Shown here: piece after piece, positions 23,626-32,999 of the stretch | How positions within the stretch are numbered: position 1 is the stretch's first letter | Layout: each line of letters begins with the position of its first letter | Assembly (NCBI GenBank): GCA_026984915.1 | Contig: JALSRG010000101.1 | Location: forward strand, 1 to 33,584 | Direction of reading: 5' to 3' | Length of the DNA: 33,584 bases | Source of the DNA: Marinosulfonomonas sp. | GTDB lineage: Bacteria > Pseudomonadota > Alphaproteobacteria > Rhodobacterales > Rhodobacteraceae | Position numbers and translations under genes: made by a program | The notes under the pieces: model-generated | What the model saw: only the letters and a program-made list of their open reading frames with translations | The model's database searches: none | What the model was told of the DNA's origin: nothing

Positions 23626-24921
23626 TCAAAGTGCTTTTTTGCCGCCGATCCAGACGGATTTCACGGCGCGATCATCGCCCATCATGATGGTGGGAAAGAT
23701 CGCCTCCCATATGTCACCAGCCCGGGCACTGCGCTGGCGGATCGCCGGGGTCGAGGCGAGATCGAGGACCACGAGGTCGGCCTCAAGCCCGGGCGAGAGA
23801 TTGCCGATCTTATCCGCCAGATGCAGCGCGCGGGCTGAACCGGCCGTGGCCAGCCACATCAGTTGCGCTGCATGCAGGGCGGCTGTGCCGCGCAACTGGC
23901 TGATCTCATAGGCTGCCGCCATGGTGCGCAACATCGAGAAAGACGACCCGCCGCCGGTATCCGTGGCCAGACCGATGTGCTGCCCCTCGGCCATCAGACC
24001 GGCCATGTCAAACAGGCCCGAACCGATAAAGGTGTTGGATGTGGGGCAATGGATCAGGCTTGCGCCGACATCGCGCAGGCGCGCGCGCTCACGCGGGGTC
24101 AGATGGATGGCGTGGCCAAACAGGCCCCTTTCGCGCAACAGGCCATGTTGTTCATAGGTGTCGAGATAATCCCGTGCATCCGGAAACAGTTCGGCCACCC
24201 ATTTGATCTCGTCCGGCTGCTCGCAAAGATGGGTTTGCATCAGGCAGTCGGGGTGTTCCGCCCAAAGCGCCCCGAGGGCGGCCAACTGACCGGGGCTCGA
24301 GGTGGGCGAAAACCGCGGCGTGATGGCATAGGCAAGCCGACCGCGGCCATGCCATTTTTCCAGCAGGGCCTTGCTGTCGTCATAGGCAGATTGCGCGGTG
24401 TCGCGCAGTCCGTCCGGTGCGTTGCGATCCATGCAGGTTTTCCCGGCAACCAGCCGCTGGCCCCGCTGCCGGGCTTCCTCGAACAATGCGTCCACGCTTG
24501 CAGGATGGATGGTACAGAAACTGGCGATGGTTGTCGTGCCGTTGGCGCGCGTCAGATCAAGATACAGCCTTGCCGTTTCGCGGGCATACTCCGGATCAGA
24601 AAACCGGATTTCCTCGGGGAAGGTATAGCTGTTCAGCCAGTCGATCAGCCGCTTGCCCCAACTGGCGATAATGCCGGTTTGCGGGTAATGGGCATGGGCG
24701 TCGACAAATCCGGCGGTGATCAGGCCGGCTCCATAATCCACGATCCGGGCGTCGGGATGGGCGGCACGCAGCCTTTCTGCGGGGCCAACCGCCCGGATCA
24801 GGCCGCCCTGCACCAGCACGGCGCCTTTGCTTTCGTGATGTGCGGCCTCGTTGATCGGGGCCTGGAACGGATCCGCGCTGAAGCGCAGTGTCTGACCCAG
24901 TAAAAGCTGTTCTGTCTGCAT
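23626..24921 (-). CDS. guaD: guanine deaminase
   Basis: A 431-residue amidohydrolase that converts guanine to xanthine and ammonia. The signature is clear: VDAHAHYPQTGIIASWG, WLNSYTFPEE, KTCMDRNAP, THLCEQPDE, FGHAIHLTPRE, HCPTSNTFIGSG and TDTGGGSSFSML, covering zinc ligands and the substrate pocket. The start at 24921 (MQTEQLLLGQTLR) follows AGGAG; the longer frame to 24957 has no such site. It is convergent with the 8-oxoguanine deaminase gene, the two sharing a 164-base gap with the 11-bp repeat. The pair suggests use of guanine and oxidised guanine as nitrogen sources or for purine breakdown. Confidence 0.93.
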   Translation of the reverse strand: MQTEQLLLGQTLRFSADPFQAPINEAAHHESKGAVLVQGGLIRAVGPAERLRAAHPDARIVDYGAGLITAGFVDAHAHYPQTGIIASWGKRLIDWLNSYTFPEEIRFSDPEYARETARLYLDLTRANGTTTIASFCTIHPASVDALFEEARQRGQRLVAGKTCMDRNAPDGLRDTAQSAYDDSKALLEKWHGRGRLAYAITPRFSPTSSPGQLAALGALWAEHPDCLMQTHLCEQPDEIKWVAELFPDARDYLDTYEQHGLLRERGLFGHAIHLTPRERARLRDVGASLIHCPTSNTFIGSGLFDMAGLMAEGQHIGLATDTGGGSSFSMLRTMAAAYEISQLRGTAALHAAQLMWLATAGSARALHLADKIGNLSPGLEADLVVLDLASTPAIRQRSARAGDIWEAIFPTIMMGDDRAVKSVWIGGKKAL

Positions 24922-25045
24922 GGTTTCTCCTGCCTCGCAACGATACAGCATAGGCACTACACCCGCGGTCGTAAATCATCCATTGCCCCCTGTTGCTTTG
25001 TCAGGCATTTGGCTAAGGTGCAACGAACGGTCACAGGGGCATGAG

Positions 25046-26431
25046 ATGAACGCGGACCTCTTTGAAACAAAAGATCACGACGAAGATGCCTATCTGCTGG
25101 ACGAACATCTGGTCGACAGCATTCTTGCGGCGGTAGAGGCGGGCGACAGCCTGCGGCTGGAGGCCCTGCTGGAGCCGCTGCACCCGGCTGATATTGCTGA
25201 TATTCTGGAGCAGATCGGCCCGCAGAAACGCCGGTCGCTGCTGCGGCTTTGGCATGAGGGCATGGAAGGCGATGTCCTCTCGGAACTGGACGAGGGCCTG
25301 CGTGAGGAAGTGATCCGCGATCTTGAGCCGGAGGTTCTGGCCGAGGCAGTGCGTGATCTGGAAACCGACGATGTTGTCGATCTGGTCGAGGATCTTGACG
25401 AGGCCGAGCAGGAAGTTATTCTCGATGCCTTGCCGGATGCCGACCGGGTGGCGGTTGAAAAGGCGCTGACCTATCCGGAGGAATCCGCCGGCCGGCTGAT
25501 GCAGCGCGAGGTGGTCATTGCCCCGGAACATTGGACCGTCGGCGAAACCATTGATTATCTGCGCGCCCAGCGGGATCTGCCCGAACAGTTTTACCACGTC
25601 ATTCTGGTTGATCCGAAGATGCGTCCGACCGGCTATGTGACATTGGGCAAACTGTTGTCGAGCCGGCGCGACGTGCCGCTGACAGAAATCACCGAAGACA
25701 GTTTTCGCACCATTCCGGTGGATCAGCCCGAGGAAGATGTGGCCTATGCCTTCAACCAGTATCATCTGATTTCGGCACCGGTGGTTGACAATGACGGGCG
25801 CCTTGTCGGGGTGATCACCATCGATGACGCCATGGCGGTTCTGGACGAAGAGCACGAGGAAGACATGCTGCGTCTGGCCGGTGTGTCCGAAGAGGGCAGT
25901 CTTTCGGATTCGGCCATCGAGACCTCAAAGCGCCGGCTGCCGTGGCTTCTGGTCAATCTGGTGACGGCCATTCTGGCGGCAACGGTGATTGCCCAGTTTC
26001 AGGGCGCGATCGCAAGAATGGTGGCCCTGGCGGTGCTGATGCCGATCGTCGCCTCGATGGGGGGCAATGCCGGCACCCAGGCGCTGACCGTGGCGGTGCG
26101 GGCGCTGGCCACCAAGGACCTGACCCCGGCCAATGTCTGGCGGGTGATCCGGCGCGAGGTTCTGGTCGGGTTGATCAACGGCTTGGTTTTCGCGCTTGTG
26201 ATCGGGATTGTCGGCGCGTTCTGGTTCGGCATTCCGCTGCTGGGGGTGGTGATCGCCTGCGCGATGATCATCAACCTGGTGATTGCCGGGCTGGTCGGGG
26301 TTCTGGTGCCGGTGCTGCTGGACAAGCTGGGGGTTGATCCGGCCCTGGCCTCGGGCACCTTTGTAACAACGGTGACCGATGTGATTGGCTTTTTCGCCTT
26401 TCTCGGGCTGGCGACGGTCATGCTGCTATGA
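25046..26431 (+). CDS. mgtE: magnesium transporter MgtE
   Basis: A 461-residue inner-membrane magnesium channel. The N domain (about residues 20-125, with several HPADIADILEQI-like repeats), two CBS domains (about 130-255) and five membrane helices from about 300 to the end are all visible. The pore region holds MPIVASMGGNAGTQ, and the last helix pair contains FVTTVTDVIGF. Acidic residues in the N and CBS domains should sense magnesium and close the channel. The ATG at 25046 follows AGGGG; an ATG five bases upstream is out of frame. It starts a four-gene run linked by ATGA/GTGA overlaps or short gaps: cyclo-ligase, YmdB-type phosphoesterase and EamA transporter. Confidence 0.95.
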   Translation: MNADLFETKDHDEDAYLLDEHLVDSILAAVEAGDSLRLEALLEPLHPADIADILEQIGPQKRRSLLRLWHEGMEGDVLSELDEGLREEVIRDLEPEVLAEAVRDLETDDVVDLVEDLDEAEQEVILDALPDADRVAVEKALTYPEESAGRLMQREVVIAPEHWTVGETIDYLRAQRDLPEQFYHVILVDPKMRPTGYVTLGKLLSSRRDVPLTEITEDSFRTIPVDQPEEDVAYAFNQYHLISAPVVDNDGRLVGVITIDDAMAVLDEEHEEDMLRLAGVSEEGSLSDSAIETSKRRLPWLLVNLVTAILAATVIAQFQGAIARMVALAVLMPIVASMGGNAGTQALTVAVRALATKDLTPANVWRVIRREVLVGLINGLVFALVIGIVGAFWFGIPLLGVVIACAMIINLVIAGLVGVLVPVLLDKLGVDPALASGTFVTTVTDVIGFFAFLGLATVMLL

Positions 26432-26991
26432 GCGATCTGCCGGAGGTAAAGGCCACGGCGCGCAAAGCGGCATTCGCCCGCCGTCAGCAGGCCTTTGACA
26501 GGGCAGAGCCGGGGGCGGGCATTGCCCTGCTGGACGAATTTCTGGCCCCGTTCCGGGGGCGTGTGTTGTCGGGCTACATGCCGATCCGCAGCGAAATATC
26601 CCCCTTGCCGCTGATGGCGCGCATGGCGGCATCCGGGCCGGTCTGTGTGCCGGTGATCCAGGGGCGGGGGCAACCGCTGTTGTTTCGTCAATGGACGCCT
26701 GACGCGGAGATGCAGCCAGGCCCGTTTGGCGCCATGGTGCCACGGGACGGCGCGGTTCTGGAGCCTGAGGTGCTGATCGTGCCGCTGGTGGCCTTTGACC
26801 GCAGCGGCGGACGGCTGGGCTATGGCGGCGGGTTTTACGACCGCACCCTGCAGATGCTGCGCGCGCGGCGTCCGACGGTGGCGGTGGGTTTTGCCTTTGC
26901 GGCGCAACAGGCGGAGGCGCTGCCGCTGGCGCCGACCGATCAGCCGCTGGACGCGATTGTGACCGAGCGCGAAGTTCTGCGATTTGACTGA
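26428..26991 (+). CDS. 5-formyltetrahydrofolate cyclo-ligase
   Basis: A 187-residue enzyme that converts 5-formyl-THF to 5,10-methenyl-THF with ATP. Motifs are the N-terminal basic helix (RKAAFARRQQ), GYMPIRSEISP (substrate side), PLVAFDRSGGRLGYGGGFYDRTL (about residues 120-142, phosphate-binding) and the C-terminal DAIVTE. Length is normal. The start overlaps the mgtE stop (ATGA), implying coupled expression. In many bacteria this gene (ygfA/fthC) lies next to the 6S RNA gene; no room for 6S RNA exists on its 5' side here. Confidence 0.93.
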   Translation: MSDLPEVKATARKAAFARRQQAFDRAEPGAGIALLDEFLAPFRGRVLSGYMPIRSEISPLPLMARMAASGPVCVPVIQGRGQPLLFRQWTPDAEMQPGPFGAMVPRDGAVLEPEVLIVPLVAFDRSGGRLGYGGGFYDRTLQMLRARRPTVAVGFAFAAQQAEALPLAPTDQPLDAIVTEREVLRFD

Positions 26992-27052
26992 AGCCGGGCA
27001 AAAATCCTGCCGATGGCTTGCCCTTTCCGGTTTCGCTGCTTAGGCAGACCCT

Positions 27053-27871
27053 ATGAGAATTCTGTTTTTAGGTGATGTGATGGGACGCGCCGGACGGCGG
27101 GCAATCGCAGAACGGCTGCAAGGCCTGCGCGAGGCCTGGCGGCTGGATTTTGTTGTGGTGAATGGCGAGAACGCCACCAATGGCGCGGGGCTTAGCCCGG
27201 ATCATGCCAAGGGATTGCTGGAGGCGGGGGCCGATTGCCTGACCTTGGGCGATCATGCGTTTGACCAGCGCGACATGCTGCGGTTCATCGAAACCGAGCC
27301 GCGCATCATTCGCCCGCTCAATTTTGCCAAGGACGCGCCGGGCAAGGGGGCAGGGCTGTTCAAAACCGCGCGCGGGCAAAAGATTCTGGTGACGCAGGCG
27401 CTGGGGCAGGTCTTCATGAAACGCCCGTTTGATGACCCGTTTGCCGCCATTGACGCGGTGCTGAAGGCCCGGCCTCTTGGCGGGATGGCGCAGGCAATAC
27501 TGGTGGATATGCATTGCGAGGCCACCAGCGAGAAAATGGCGATGGGGCATTGGTGCGACGGCCGGGCCAGTGTTGTTGTCGGCACGCATACCCATGTGCC
27601 GACGGCGGATGCACAGATCTTGCCCAAAGGCACCGGCTTTCAGTCCGATGCCGGCATGTGTGGCGATTATAACAGCGTGATCGGCATGGAGAAATCCGAA
27701 CCGATGCGCCGCTTTGTCACCGGCATGGCCAAGGGGCGGTTTTCCCCGGCCAACGATGAGGCAACCCTTTCAGGGCTGTTCGTGGAAACCGATGACAAGA
27801 CCGGACTGGCCCGCGATGTGCAGATGGTGCGGGTCGGTGGCCGGCTGCAACAGGCAGGGCCGGCGGGGTGA
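27053..27871 (+). CDS. YmdB-type metallophosphoesterase (TIGR00282)
   Basis: A 272-residue di-iron/metal phosphoesterase of the B. subtilis YmdB family, which hydrolyses 2',3'-cyclic nucleotides. Metal-ligand motifs are placed as in YmdB: Asp8 (FLGDVMG), Glu39-Asn40 (NGENATNG), Asp67-His68 (LGDHAFDQ), His154 (VDMHCEATSEK), and His179-x-His181 (GTHTHVPTAD). One difference stands out: the usual Asn of GNH at position 67 is Asp here (GDH). Other ligands are intact, so the enzyme is probably active. It starts 61 bases after the cyclo-ligase and overlaps the EamA start (GTGA). Confidence 0.87.
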   Translation: MRILFLGDVMGRAGRRAIAERLQGLREAWRLDFVVVNGENATNGAGLSPDHAKGLLEAGADCLTLGDHAFDQRDMLRFIETEPRIIRPLNFAKDAPGKGAGLFKTARGQKILVTQALGQVFMKRPFDDPFAAIDAVLKARPLGGMAQAILVDMHCEATSEKMAMGHWCDGRASVVVGTHTHVPTADAQILPKGTGFQSDAGMCGDYNSVIGMEKSEPMRRFVTGMAKGRFSPANDEATLSGLFVETDDKTGLARDVQMVRVGGRLQQAGPAG

Positions 27872-28815
27872 AGGGAAACCGGGCCCTTTATCTGATCCTG
27901 GTATTGATGGGTGCGGCCTGGGGGCTGGTGTTTACCCTGACCAAGATCGCGGTGTCCTCCGGCTACAGGCCGTTTGGCATTCTGGTCTGGCAGATGGTGA
28001 TCATGCTGGTGGCCTCGGTCGTTTTGTTGCGGCTGCGCCGGATGACCTTTGGCCTGCATCACCGGCATCTGCTGCTGTATTTCGGGGTGGCGGTGCTGGG
28101 CACGGTGTTTCCCAACTATTTTTCCTATATCGCAGCGGCGCAGCTGCCGGCCGGAATCCTGGTGATCATCGTCGCCCTGGTGCCGCTGTTTGCCATGCTG
28201 ATCGCGCTGGTGATCGGGTATGAGAAACCATCCTTCCTGCGCCTGTCGGGTATCGGGTTCGGGGCCATGGCTGTTGCGGTTCTGGTCGGCCCCGAGGCGA
28301 GCCTGCCCGACCCGGAGAAAGTGGGCTATGTGCTGCTGGCCATGCTGATGCCGCTGTCTTATGGCGCCGAGGGAAATTTTCTGACCTGGATCAAGACGCG
28401 CGGGCACCTGCAACTGCCGGATCCGGTGCAGATTCTTCTGGGGACGAGCCTTTTCGGGCTGGCGATGTCGCTGCCCGCAGCCCTGATCGGCGGGCAGTTC
28501 ATTACGCCGTTTCAACCCTGGGGCCTGCCGGAATGGGCGATTTTGGCCGCGTCGCTGCTCAACTGGGGCGCCTATGTCGGCTATGTCTGGCTGATCGGCC
28601 GGGCCGGGCCGGTGTTTGCGGCGCAGGTGGCCTATCTGGTCACCGGTTTTGGTGTTGTCTGGGCGATGCTGCTGCTGGAAGAGAGCTATTCGCCCTATAT
28701 ATGGGCCGCCCTTGGCCTGATGATGGTCGGGTTGTTTCTGGTGCAGCCGCGAAATAACCGGCAATCTATGGCTGCGCTTGTCCCAAAGCCCGCCATGGGC
28801 AAAGATGCACAATGA
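27868..28815 (+). CDS. EamA/DMT-family transporter
   Basis: A 315-residue transporter with ten hydrophobic helices arranged as two EamA repeats (about residues 5-140 and 160-292). A conserved GAAWGLVFTLTKIA in the first helix and YGAEGNFLTW in the sixth are typical. Substrate unknown; DMT members export amino acids or other metabolites. It begins with GTG at 27868, overlapping the phosphoesterase stop (GTGA). The SLC13 gene follows after 33 bases with its own ribosome site GGAGAGG. Confidence 0.86.
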   Translation: MKGNRALYLILVLMGAAWGLVFTLTKIAVSSGYRPFGILVWQMVIMLVASVVLLRLRRMTFGLHHRHLLLYFGVAVLGTVFPNYFSYIAAAQLPAGILVIIVALVPLFAMLIALVIGYEKPSFLRLSGIGFGAMAVAVLVGPEASLPDPEKVGYVLLAMLMPLSYGAEGNFLTWIKTRGHLQLPDPVQILLGTSLFGLAMSLPAALIGGQFITPFQPWGLPEWAILAASLLNWGAYVGYVWLIGRAGPVFAAQVAYLVTGFGVVWAMLLLEESYSPYIWAALGLMMVGLFLVQPRNNRQSMAALVPKPAMGKDAQ

Positions 28816-28848
28816 TGAACCGGGCAATCAACGGAGAGGCAGACATTC

Positions 28849-30627
28849 ATGACATGGCTTGATCTGTCCACGACAACGCAATCCATTCTGATGCTGGCGG
28901 TGGTGGCCGGCATGTTCGTTCTGTTCGTGAAAGAGGTTTACCCGACCGAGGTCGTGGCGATTTCCGGGGCGGCGCTGGTCATGGCGCTGGGCCTGCTGCC
29001 CTATGACAAGGCGCTGGCGGTGCTGTCAAACCCGGCGCCCTGGACCATTGCCGCCATGTTCATTGTCATGGGGGCAATGGTGCGCACCGGCGCGCTGGAC
29101 TGGTTCACCAAGTTTGCCGAACGGCACGTGATACAGCGGCCGCGGATTGCCATTGGCGGGCTGATTGCCTTTGTCGTGCTGGCCTCGGCGGTGGTTTCGA
29201 ACACACCGGTTGTCGTGGTGATGATTCCGGTCTTTGTGCAACTGGCGCGAAAACTGGGAACATCGGCCTCCAAGCTGCTGATCCCGTTGTCTTATGCGGC
29301 CATTCTGGGCGGCACCCTGACCCTGATCGGCACCTCGACCAACCTGTTGGTCGACGGGGTTGCGCGCACGCATGGGTTGCGCCCGTTCACCATTTTCGAA
29401 GTCACGCCGCTGGGGCTGATCCTGGTGGCCTGGGGCATGATCTATCTGCGCTTTATCGCGCCACGCCTGCTGCCGGACCGGGCCAGCATGGCGACCCTGC
29501 TGTCGGACAAATCGCGGATGAAGTTTTTTACCGAGGCCGTCATTCCACCGGACAGCAACCTGATTGGCCGCGAGGTAACCGGCGTGCAGTTGTTCAAGCG
29601 TGACGGGGTGCGGCTGATCGATGTGATCCGCGGCGATGCCTCGTTGCGGCGCAATCTTGCCGGGGTGACCCTGCAGGTCGGGGATCGGGTGGTCTTGCGC
29701 ACGGCGGTCACGGAGCTTCTCAGCCTGCAACGCAACAAGAGCCTGCGCCGGGTGGATCAGATCTCGGCGGTGGAAACCACTACGGTCGAGGTGCTGATCT
29801 CGCCGGGGTGCAAGATGATCGGCCGGTCACTGGGGGCGTTGCGCCTGCGCCGGCGCTATGGGGTTTATCCGCTGGCGGTGCACCGGCGAAACCAGAATAT
29901 CGGCCGGCAACTGGATGATCTGGTGGTCCGGGTTGGGGATACGCTGTTACTGGAGGGCGCGCCGGAAGACATCCAGCGCCTGGCGGCGGATATGGATCTG
30001 GTGGATATCACGCATCCGTCGGGGCGCGCCTTTCGCCGCCGCCATGCGCCGGTGGCGGTTCTGGCCCTGCTGGGGATCGTTGTGCTGGCGGCGCTGGGTG
30101 TGGCGCCGATCTTTCTGTTGGCGGTATTGGCGGTGGCGCTGGTTCTGGTGGCCCGCTGCATTGATGCGGACGAGGCCTTTTCCTATATCGACGGCCGGCT
30201 GCTGGCGATGATTTTTGCCATGCTGGCGATCGGCGCGGCGCTGGATGCCACCGGCGCGGTGCATCTGATCGTTACCGCTGTGGCCCCGGTGCTGGCACAT
30301 CTGCCGCCGTTCCTGATTGTCTGGGCGATTTATCTGCTGACCTCGGTTCTGACCGAACTGGTGTCCAACAATGCGGTGGCGGTGGTGGTGACGCCAATCG
30401 CCATCGGTCTGGCGCAGGCGCTGGGCATTGACGCGCGCCCGCTGGTGGTGGCGGTGATGGTGGCGGCCTCGGCCTCGTTTGCCACCCCGATCGGCTATCA
30501 GACAAATATGCTGGTTTACGGGCCGGGCGGCTACAAGTTCACCGATTTCCTGCGCGTCGGCATTCCGCTCAACCTGTCGATCGGCCTGCTGGCCAGTCTG
30601 GTCATCCCGTTTCTCTGGCCGTTGTAA
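28849..30627 (+). CDS. SLC13-family permease with two RCK_C (TrkA_C) domains
   Basis: A 592-residue membrane protein with about eleven helices. Between the two transporter halves lie two TrkA_C-type ligand-binding domains (about residues 228-293 and 314-383), each ending with a strand like VGDRVVL / VGDTLLL. The transporter halves carry the SNTPVVVVM and TLIGTSTNLLVD motifs (about 122-130 and 158-169) and a C-terminal SNNAVAVVVTP plus SASFATPIGYQTNMLVYGPGGY, typical of sodium-coupled anion carriers (sulfate, thiosulfate, dicarboxylate). The substrate is unresolved. The long central ligand-binding pair suggests allosteric control by a nucleotide or metal. trpB follows with 105 bases between. 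Confidence 0.88.
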   Translation: MTWLDLSTTTQSILMLAVVAGMFVLFVKEVYPTEVVAISGAALVMALGLLPYDKALAVLSNPAPWTIAAMFIVMGAMVRTGALDWFTKFAERHVIQRPRIAIGGLIAFVVLASAVVSNTPVVVVMIPVFVQLARKLGTSASKLLIPLSYAAILGGTLTLIGTSTNLLVDGVARTHGLRPFTIFEVTPLGLILVAWGMIYLRFIAPRLLPDRASMATLLSDKSRMKFFTEAVIPPDSNLIGREVTGVQLFKRDGVRLIDVIRGDASLRRNLAGVTLQVGDRVVLRTAVTELLSLQRNKSLRRVDQISAVETTTVEVLISPGCKMIGRSLGALRLRRRYGVYPLAVHRRNQNIGRQLDDLVVRVGDTLLLEGAPEDIQRLAADMDLVDITHPSGRAFRRRHAPVAVLALLGIVVLAALGVAPIFLLAVLAVALVLVARCIDADEAFSYIDGRLLAMIFAMLAIGAALDATGAVHLIVTAVAPVLAHLPPFLIVWAIYLLTSVLTELVSNNAVAVVVTPIAIGLAQALGIDARPLVVAVMVAASASFATPIGYQTNMLVYGPGGYKFTDFLRVGIPLNLSIGLLASLVIPFLWPL

Positions 30628-30732
30628 AGCTGCGTGCAGCGCGTCAATTTTTCTGTTGCAACGCCGCCCGCTTCGTGGCCTTTTTTGTCAGGACGTCAAA
30701 ATAACCAACACAAGCAACCAACAGGAAGACGG

Positions 30733-31938
30733 ATGGAACAGTATTTCAAGACAACCCCGACCCGCGATGGCTATTTCGGTGAATACGGCGGCGCCATGCT
30801 GCCACCGCCGCTGGTGCCGCATTTCGAAGAGATCGCGGCCGCCTATGACAAACTGTCGAAATCGGCCGAGTACATGAATGACCTGCGCTATATCCGCAAA
30901 CATTTCCAGGGCCGCCCGACGCCGGTTTCCTATCTGAGAAACCTTTCCGAGCGCTGCGGCGGTGCGCAGATTTATGCCAAGCGCGAGGATCTCAATCATA
31001 CCGGCGCGCATAAGCTGAACCACTGCATGGCCGAAGGGTTGCTTGCCAGATACATGGGCAAAACCAAGCTGATCGCCGAAACCGGCGCCGGCCAGCACGG
31101 CGTGGCCCTGGCCACCGCTGCGGCCTATTTCGGCATGGAGTGCGAAATCCACATGGGTGCCGTCGACATGGTGAAAGAGGCACCGAATGTGGTGCGCATG
31201 CAGCTGCTGGGCGCCACCGTTGTCGAGGTGACAGAAGGCGCCGCAACCCTGAAGGAAGCGGTGGACAGCGCCTTTGGCAGCTATATCGCGCAGGCTGACA
31301 AGGCATTGTTTGGCATCGGCTCGGTGGTGGGGCCGCATCCGTTTCCGATGATGGTGCGCGATTTCCAGAAAATCGTTGGCATCGAGGCGCGCGAACAGTT
31401 TCTGGAAATGACCGGCGAACTGCCGGATGTCGTTGCCGCCTGTGTTGGCGGTGGCTCAAACGCCATGGGGCTTTTCTCGGGGTTCATCGCTGACGCGGGG
31501 GTTGAGATTTTTGGTGTCGAGCCATTGGGAACCTCGCCCAAGCTGGGCGATCATGCCGCCTCGCTCACCTACGGGCAGGATGGCGATATTCACGGCTTTC
31601 ACACCAAGGTCCTGCTGGACGAAGAAGGCAACCCGGCGCCGGTCAACACGCTGGCGAGCGGGCTTGACTACCCCGGCGTCGGTCCCGAACATGCGCATCT
31701 GCAAAAAATCGGCCGGGTGAATTATCAGGCAGCCGACGACAAGGAAGCGCTGGCGGCCTTTTATGATCTCAGTCGATACGAGGGTATCATTCCGGCGCTT
31801 GAAAGCGCCCATGCGCTGGCCTTTGCCATGCGCGAAGCCCCCAGCCGGCCCGGCCAGTCGATCCTGATCAACCTGTCCGGACGTGGTGACAAGGATCTGG
31901 ATTATGTGGTGGAAACCTACGGGTTTGGCAATGACTGA
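30733..31938 (+). CDS. trpB: tryptophan synthase beta chain, divergent stand-alone copy
   Basis: A 401-residue PLP enzyme that joins serine and indole to make tryptophan. The catalytic set is complete: [12 protein letters not shown] with the PLP Lys (about residue 92), AETGAGQHG with the catalytic Glu, VGGGSNAMG that grips the phosphate, and NLSGRGDKD near the C-terminus. Around these the sequence differs from typical enterobacterial TrpB, for example [18 protein letters not shown] instead of HKINN, and [20 protein letters not shown]. No trpF or trpA is next to it, which is unusual. It may be a paralogue for indole salvage or a modified tryptophan rather than main biosynthesis. The start at 30733 follows AGGAAGACGG; a longer frame from 30634 is not supported. 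Confidence 0.86.
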   Translation: MEQYFKTTPTRDGYFGEYGGAMLPPPLVPHFEEIAAAYDKLSKSAEYMNDLRYIRKHFQGRPTPVSYLRNLSERCGGAQIYAKREDLNHTGAHKLNHCMAEGLLARYMGKTKLIAETGAGQHGVALATAAAYFGMECEIHMGAVDMVKEAPNVVRMQLLGATVVEVTEGAATLKEAVDSAFGSYIAQADKALFGIGSVVGPHPFPMMVRDFQKIVGIEAREQFLEMTGELPDVVAACVGGGSNAMGLFSGFIADAGVEIFGVEPLGTSPKLGDHAASLTYGQDGDIHGFHTKVLLDEEGNPAPVNTLASGLDYPGVGPEHAHLQKIGRVNYQAADDKEALAAFYDLSRYEGIIPALESAHALAFAMREAPSRPGQSILINLSGRGDKDLDYVVETYGFGND

Positions 31939-32030
31939 CAAATCGATCTGACCTGCCGGAAAAGAAACGCCCGCCTGTGGTCAGGGGGGCCGGCCAGTGT
32001 TGCGCAGCGCCAGCCCTCGGCGGCATGGCG

Positions 32031-32999
32031 TCAGTGCCGCCGGTTGGCCGCCAGCGTTTCGGACGGGGCTTCGCCAAAGGCTTTCCGGTAAAGCCTGGCG
32101 AACCTTCCTGGATGGTGAAAGCCGAATTCCATCGCAACGCTGATAACATTTTTGGCATATCCGGCAAGAAACGCCTGCCGGACACGATGCAGCCGCACCC
32201 GTGTCAGATAAGCCATTGGCGGCAGGCCGGTGAAGGCGCGAAAATGCTGATTGAGGGTCCGTCCGGGCACGCCGGAAATTTCGACCAGCAGCGGCAGGGT
32301 AATGGCGTGATGCGGATAGGCCTGAATATAGTCGATGACCCGTTTCACATCGCGTGGCGCGGGGGCATGCGCCCGGATTCCCAGCAGCGCCGAATGCGAA
32401 TGGGGCGCATGCAGCAAGAGTGTTGAAACGATCGCCTCGACAAAACGGTCGGTGCAGCGCGTGTCATGAAAGGTTGATGCATCAACATGTTCCTCTTCGA
32501 CAATCATCGCCAGCATCTGGCCGATGGTGCGGTCCACGGTGTTTTCGATGTCAAAGCGCGGCTCAAAAACGATGGAGCGTTTCAGGTGCTCACCAAAATA
32601 GGGCTCGGCGAAATTCCTGATGGTATGATCCTTCAGGCACAGGCCAAGCGACTGCACCCCGCCGCAGAGCCGCAGCGGATCCGCAGCGCCGGGAGAAGCA
32701 AGCCGTGCCGCGCCCTTTTGCAGCGAAATGCGCCGGTGCGACGCCCCTGATGCGGTTGTCCTGATCGGGACGGCCAGCCAGTAATGCGGGTTCTCGGCAA
32801 CCGCGTCCAGCACCACATCCCTAGAATAGCTGAAATAGAACAGCGTGAAATCGCGGGTTTCATACGCGTTCGCGATGGTGTGAAACCGATCATCGGCGAC
32901 CTTTGCATCCACAGGTTCCAGTGAAAGCTGTAAAAGCGCATGGACATGCCGGCTCAGTTCGAAACTGTCGGTATTCAGTTTTGGATGCCGGTCCAGCAT
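32031..32999 (-). CDS. AraC-family transcriptional regulator
   Basis: A 322-residue regulator. The C-terminal about 100 residues hold the two AraC helix-turn-helix units (LLVEISGVPGRTLNQHFRAF and, after LTRVRLHRVRQAFL, VISVAMEFGFHHPGRFARLYRKAFG). The N-terminal part looks like a cupin-like ligand-binding domain. The start is uncertain: the frame is open to an ATG at 33209, but the extra 70 codons include rare ATA and AGA codons and lack family similarity, so the ATG at 32999 is preferred. It is convergent with trpB (92-base gap) and divergent from the small lipoprotein gene. Its effector and targets are not known. Confidence 0.8.
   Translation of the reverse strand: MLDRHPKLNTDSFELSRHVHALLQLSLEPVDAKVADDRFHTIANAYETRDFTLFYFSYSRDVVLDAVAENPHYWLAVPIRTTASGASHRRISLQKGAARLASPGAADPLRLCGGVQSLGLCLKDHTIRNFAEPYFGEHLKRSIVFEPRFDIENTVDRTIGQMLAMIVEEEHVDASTFHDTRCTDRFVEAIVSTLLLHAPHSHSALLGIRAHAPAPRDVKRVIDYIQAYPHHAITLPLLVEISGVPGRTLNQHFRAFTGLPPMAYLTRVRLHRVRQAFLAGYAKNVISVAMEFGFHHPGRFARLYRKAFGEAPSETLAANRRH

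Noticed and set aside
27667-28827. 386-codon open frame on the minus strand
   Set aside because: It is antisense to the phosphoesterase and EamA genes, and is Gln/His/Arg-rich as expected for a shadow frame.
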